Under the pieces are notes generated by a model that was given only the letters and a program-made list of their open reading frames with translations, did no database searches and was not told the DNA's origin. Source: an uncultured Alphaproteobacteria bacterium (GTDB taxonomy: Bacteria > Pseudomonadota > Alphaproteobacteria > Rhizobiales > Beijerinckiaceae). From it: 8,970 nucleotides of DNA. The DNA is taken from contig CALKHP010000049.1 of the NCBI GenBank assembly GCA_937988775.1, forward strand, positions 1 to 8,970. Reading direction: 5' to 3'. How positions within the stretch are numbered: position 1 is the stretch's first letter; the number at the start of each line of letters is the position of its first letter. Below, in pieces: positions 6,106-8,970 of the stretch. The position numbers and the translations under genes are program-made.

Positions 6106-8106
6106 CTACTGGCGCTGGGCGACGATGCGGGTCTGGTTCGGCGATTTCTGCAGGATGTCGTCGATGCGCGTGCGCTCGCGCTGGAAGTCGGCCAGGATGC
6201 GGCCGTCAAGTTCGCGCCCGCGCGGCAGCTTGATGCGGTTCGGGTCGACGAAATGGTCGTTGACGATGACCTCGTAATGCACATGCGGCCCGGTCGCGAG
6301 CCCGGTCGAGCCGATATAGCCGATCACCTGGCCCTGGCGGACGCGCACGCCCGGCTGGATGCCCTTGGCGAAAGCCGACTGGTGCGAATAGGTCGTGACA
6401 TAGCCGTTAATGTGCTGGATCTCGGTGTGCTTGCCGTAGCCGCGATCCCAGCCCGCCTTGATGACGACGCCGTCGCCCGCCGCCAGGATCGGCGTGCCGA
6501 CGGGGGCGGCCCAGTCGACGCCGGTATGCATCTTGGTGTAGCCGAGCACCGGGTGGCGCCGGATGCCGAAGGGCGAGCGCATCTGGGCGTTGATCACCGG
6601 CTTGCGCAGCAGGAACTTCTTCGCCGAGCGGCCGTTGCGGTCGTAATAGTCGATGCTGGCGTCGTCGGGCGCCATGAAGCGGTAGAAATGCCGGGTTTCG
6701 CCGCCGATCTGGATGGCGGCATAGAGAATGTCGCCCTTGTGGATGTCGCCATCGTCATCCTCGGCATAGAGCACGTCGAAACTGTCGCCGCCGGCGACGC
6801 GGCGCTGGAAATCGAGATCGTAGGAGAAGATGCGCACCAGATCCTGCAGCACGGGCTTGGGGATGTCGTTCTTCAGGCCGGTCTCGTACAGGCTGGCGAA
6901 CAGGCTGATGCGGTCCGAATCGGCATCGTCGTCATCCTCCGCCTGGCGCTGGCCGCCGGCGGCCTCCGGCGCCGCGATGGCGACGAACTTGCCGCTGTCG
7001 TTGACCGCCGTCATCGCCTCGAGCGTCTCGTCATCCTTGTAGAGCATGACGCGCACGAGGTGCTTGGTGGTGTCATCCGCCCCCAGCGGCGCGAACAGCA
7101 GCTTCAGCTGCTTGCCCTCGCTGACATCATCCGGCTTGGCGGTGAGGTTGGCGATGGCGGCCTTGGCTTCCTCCGCCGTGGCGCCGGCCGATTGCAGCGC
7201 CGCCTCGCCGGTCTGGCCACGGCGGATGGTGATGATCTTCTCGTCCGAGAACGATTCGCCCGCCGGGTGTTCCAGGCGCGGCACGGCGGTGACGTTTTCC
7301 GGCACCATGCGGATTTCGAGGCCGGAGAACGGGCCGGCCGGCGCCGGGGCATAGCTCAGCGCCGGGATGCCGGCGGGTGCGCGCATGCCGAGCGCCAGCA
7401 TCGATTGCGGCGTCGGCAGCGGCATGCGCAGCGAGCGGCGCGCCTGGCCGAGCACTTCCACCGCCTGGCGCTGGGCTTCGTCCTTGCCGAGCGTGACGCT
7501 GCTCAGCGGCATCGTGTCATATGAGGCGAGGTCCTTGGTCACCAGCGAGACATCGGCGGTGGCGCTGTCGTCGTCGGGCGCGGCCGCGGGGTCGGCCTGG
7601 CGGTCGCCGCCGGCATCGGCCATGATCTTCATCGGGTTGAACGAGGGCACCTCGTCCTTGAAGTCGGTGCTGGTGAGAACCAGCGGCGCGCTGACGCGGG
7701 CGAAGGCGTGGACCTTGATGACCTCGCGGTTGCCGATGCGCGAGGTGGTCGCCGCCTTGAAGCTCTGGCGGGCGTTGATCAGGTCGACCTTGCGCACGAG
7801 CTTGTCGCCCTTGCGCAGCACGGCGGTGGCGGTCGCGGCGGGGGCGGGCGTCTGGCTGGCGACGAGTTCGGGCTGCTCGGCGAAATCCGACTGGCTGTCG
7901 AGCGCGGCGACGATGGCGAAGCTCATCAGGCCGCCGCCGCACAGGCCGATCAGGATCGTCGCGCTCAGCCAGCGCAGGCTGACGCGGCGGCGCTCGTCGA
8001 GCGCGTGGCGTCGGTTGCCGGCATCGAGCGGCGCCGCGAAGCCGAGATCGACCGCGTCGCCGCGGCGGTCCGGGAAGTCGGCGATCGGCTTGGCTGGCTG
8101 ATACAA
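6106..8106 (-). CDS. Membrane-anchored M23-family peptidoglycan endopeptidase
   Basis: The 666-residue product is a LytM-type zinc metallopeptidase that should cleave peptide cross-links in periplasmic murein. A cytosolic N-tail ends in ERRRVSLRW, followed by one membrane segment (about 44-69). Then come a long Ala/Pro-rich periplasmic region, a LysM/OapA-like domain (about 285-342), a Csd3-like middle domain (about 403-477) with YDLDFQRRVAGGDSFDVLY, and the M23 domain (about 501-620). Zinc ligands His527, Asp531 (HTGVD) and His610 (HVH), and catalytic His575 and His608, are all present. I placed the start at a TTG (8104-8106) with GGAG (8117-8120) 10 nt upstream. The frame stays open to an ATG at 8370, but the extra 88 residues are Arg-rich and look non-coding. 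The nearest downstream ATG lies inside the membrane segment. Family certain; start likely; partner and exact bond cut unknown. Confidence 0.92.
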   Translation of the reverse strand: MYQPAKPIADFPDRRGDAVDLGFAAPLDAGNRRHALDERRRVSLRWLSATILIGLCGGGLMSFAIVAALDSQSDFAEQPELVASQTPAPAATATAVLRKGDKLVRKVDLINARQSFKAATTSRIGNREVIKVHAFARVSAPLVLTSTDFKDEVPSFNPMKIMADAGGDRQADPAAAPDDDSATADVSLVTKDLASYDTMPLSSVTLGKDEAQRQAVEVLGQARRSLRMPLPTPQSMLALGMRAPAGIPALSYAPAPAGPFSGLEIRMVPENVTAVPRLEHPAGESFSDEKIITIRRGQTGEAALQSAGATAEEAKAAIANLTAKPDDVSEGKQLKLLFAPLGADDTTKHLVRVMLYKDDETLEAMTAVNDSGKFVAIAAPEAAGGQRQAEDDDDADSDRISLFASLYETGLKNDIPKPVLQDLVRIFSYDLDFQRRVAGGDSFDVLYAEDDDGDIHKGDILYAAIQIGGETRHFYRFMAPDDASIDYYDRNGRSAKKFLLRKPVINAQMRSPFGIRRHPVLGYTKMHTGVDWAAPVGTPILAAGDGVVIKAGWDRGYGKHTEIQHINGYVTTYSHQSAFAKGIQPGVRVRQGQVIGYIGSTGLATGPHVHYEVIVNDHFVDPNRIKLPRGRELDGRILADFQRERTRIDDILQKSPNQTRIVAQRQ

Positions 8107-8596
8107 GAAGAAAGCGCTCCACAGATCGCGTGAACGGCTGGCACGGCCAGCTGGCTTGACCGGCTCCTGGCCGCAGGCGACCGCTTCCCGGATATCATTG
8201 CCGGCGCGCGCGCGCCAGACTCGATGACCACGGCCTGGCTGCCGACGGGGCGGCCCCAGCCATGACGAGCGAAAATGGCCTTCCTGCGGCGCGCGTGGAG
8301 GAAGCCGGAGGAAAAGGTCTCGGGTGTTTTGTATATGCAGAAAGCGTGCGCACGCGCGACGCGCGCACACGAGAGAGGGCGACGACCGGGCGTGCCGCGC
8401 ATAAAGGCGGCGGCGGCGCCATGGCGTGACGCGGGTTCGGGCGGCAAAAGCGTTGGCGGTCCGGCGCGATGACGCGGGTGCCGGCCCAGGCGAGCTATGG
8501 TGCGGCGCGCAAAGGGCGGAAAACCGGGCAAAACCCCGGCAAAATCGCCGCTGTCATGGATTTGTCAGAAAAAGTGAGAAACTTTGAAAATGGCCG
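8107..8596. other. Intergenic region between the M23 peptidase gene and the rRNA promoter
   Basis: About 490 bp with no supported gene on either strand. It should hold the M23 promoter; a weak -10-like TATACA on the minus strand near 8330 has no convincing -35. A 14-bp alternating palindrome GGCGCGCGCGCGCC (8203-8216) could adopt Z-DNA. A GC-rich imperfect hairpin lies at about 8346-8369. CCGGG-CAAAAC-CCCGG (8524-8539) is a small hairpin. The A-rich stretch 8567-8590 belongs to the rRNA promoter. Confidence 0.55.
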
Positions 8597-8632
8597 TTGA
8601 CAGGTCGAAGAACCCGACGCTATAAGCACCCC
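8567..8632 (+). promoter_or_regulatory. rRNA operon promoter with A-rich UP-like element
   Basis: A perfect -35 box TTGACA (8597-8602) and a -10 box TATAAG (8621-8626, 5 of 6 to TATAAT) are 18 bp apart. Transcription would start near 8633. The 24 bases before the -35 are A-rich (AGAAAAAGTGAGAAAC and TTTGAAAA) in an otherwise GC-rich region, as expected for an UP element contacting the RNA polymerase alpha subunit. Strength and placement fit a ribosomal RNA promoter about 280 nt before 16S. Confidence 0.85.
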
Positions 8633-8914
8633 ACGTTCGGTGCTGCTGACGCGGCGCCGCAAACATCTTCTCTGCAAGATGGGTTGAGTATCCCAACCCG
8701 GCCTAGGTCGGGGCAGAAGATGTCGCTGTTTGTCAGGTTTGAGAAAAGAAAGAGAAACGTGGACGGCGGAGTCCTTGCGGATCGTCCTTCTTCGGAAGGC
8801 GGTCGAAATAGACTTCGACAGTCCTACGTTTTTCGAGAGTTTACTCGCAATGGCGCAAGTCATTGAGTGTAATACTCCGTCAATTGTAGTGATCTTGTCA
8901 GATCAAAGTCTCTT
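8633..8914 (+). other. Structured 5' leader of the rRNA operon
   Basis: The leader is non-coding and rich in hairpins. ACATCTTCT (8663-8671) pairs with AGAAGATGT (8715-8723) and encloses GGGTTG-loop-CAACCC (8681-8699) and the self-complementary run CCCGGCCTAGGTCGGG (8697-8712), giving a cloverleaf-like fold. Further on are CCTTC-TTCG-GAAGG (8786-8799), a cUUCGg tetraloop hairpin; GTCGAA-ATAGAC-TTCGAC (8802-8819); and TGATCT-TGTC-AGATCA (8890-8905) just before 16S. Such leaders serve in antitermination, RNase III processing and 30S assembly. I could not identify a clear boxA. Confidence 0.7.
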
Positions 8915-8970
8915 CAACTTGAGAGTTTGATCCTGGCTCAGAACGAACGCTGGCGGCAGGCTTAACACAT
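8915..8970 (+). rRNA. rrs: 16S ribosomal RNA, 5' end only
   Basis: The sequence from about 8915 begins CAACTTGAGAGTTTGATCC and continues with GGCTCAGAACGAACGCTGGC, the conserved start of alphaproteobacterial 16S rRNA, including the universal 27F primer site AGAGTTTGATCCTGGCTCAG (8922-8941). Aligning GAGTTTG with E. coli positions 9-15 puts mature base 1 near 8915. The gene runs off the right edge after 56 bases. Confidence 0.97.

Noticed and set aside
6253..7524. Open frame of 423 codons on the plus strand
   Set aside because: It is antisense to the M23 peptidase gene in GC-rich DNA and shows no recognisable domain; composition is typical of a shadow frame.
8107..8370. Upstream extension of the M23 peptidase to an ATG at 8370
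   Set aside because: The 88 extra residues are Arg-rich without family similarity that I can see, while a TTG with a good ribosome binding site follows.
8597..8866. Open frame of 89 codons starting in the rRNA promoter
   Set aside because: It overlaps the -35 and -10 boxes and the hairpin-rich rRNA leader, and has no ribosome binding site.

Overview
The window is GC-rich chromosomal DNA from an alphaproteobacterium, most likely of the Hyphomicrobiales (Rhizobiales). Support for this: the last bases are the 5' end of a 16S rRNA gene of alphaproteobacterial type; a DUF1476 protein (the F1-ATPase zeta inhibitor, a family typical of alphaproteobacteria) lies beside purC; and the GC-rich dyad repeats are of the kind scattered through Rhizobiales genomes. 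I see no phage, plasmid, insertion-sequence, tRNA or CRISPR signature. Genus cannot be fixed by eye.

Layout. 1-468 (-) is the N-terminal part of purC (SAICAR synthase), running off the left edge. Divergent from it, 751-1074 (+) encodes the F1FO-ATPase zeta inhibitor, followed by an intrinsic terminator at 1207-1251. Only 13 bases after that terminator, an HpcH/HpaI-family class II aldolase begins (1265-2074, +). A converging pair of minus-strand genes follows: an AlkA-type DNA glycosylase (3039-3689) and, 60 bp downstream of it, a serine carboxylesterase (2328-2978), probably co-transcribed. Between the aldolase and the esterase lies a striking tandem of two long inverted repeats (2109-2205 and 2228-2312). 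Divergent from alkA, with only 14 bp between start codons, is gluQRS (3704-4579, +). Next comes a sensor-less hybrid histidine kinase (4736-5938, +), which converges on a large membrane-anchored M23 peptidoglycan endopeptidase (6106-8106, -). The gap between those two again holds a long inverted repeat (5981-6062).

The right end is an rRNA operon head: a near-consensus sigma70-type promoter (8597-8626), a roughly 280-nt structured leader with several hairpins including a cUUCGg tetraloop, and the first 56 bases of 16S rRNA from about 8915.

The genes are mostly housekeeping and do not form one pathway: purine synthesis, ATPase control, alkylation repair, tRNA queuosine modification, signalling, cell-wall remodelling and ribosome synthesis. 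I found no convincing undescribed multi-gene system. The points most worth a second look are the dyad elements in both convergent gaps, the cytosolic hybrid kinase with no recognisable input domain, the aldolase start pressed against a terminator, and the leader structure of the rRNA operon.
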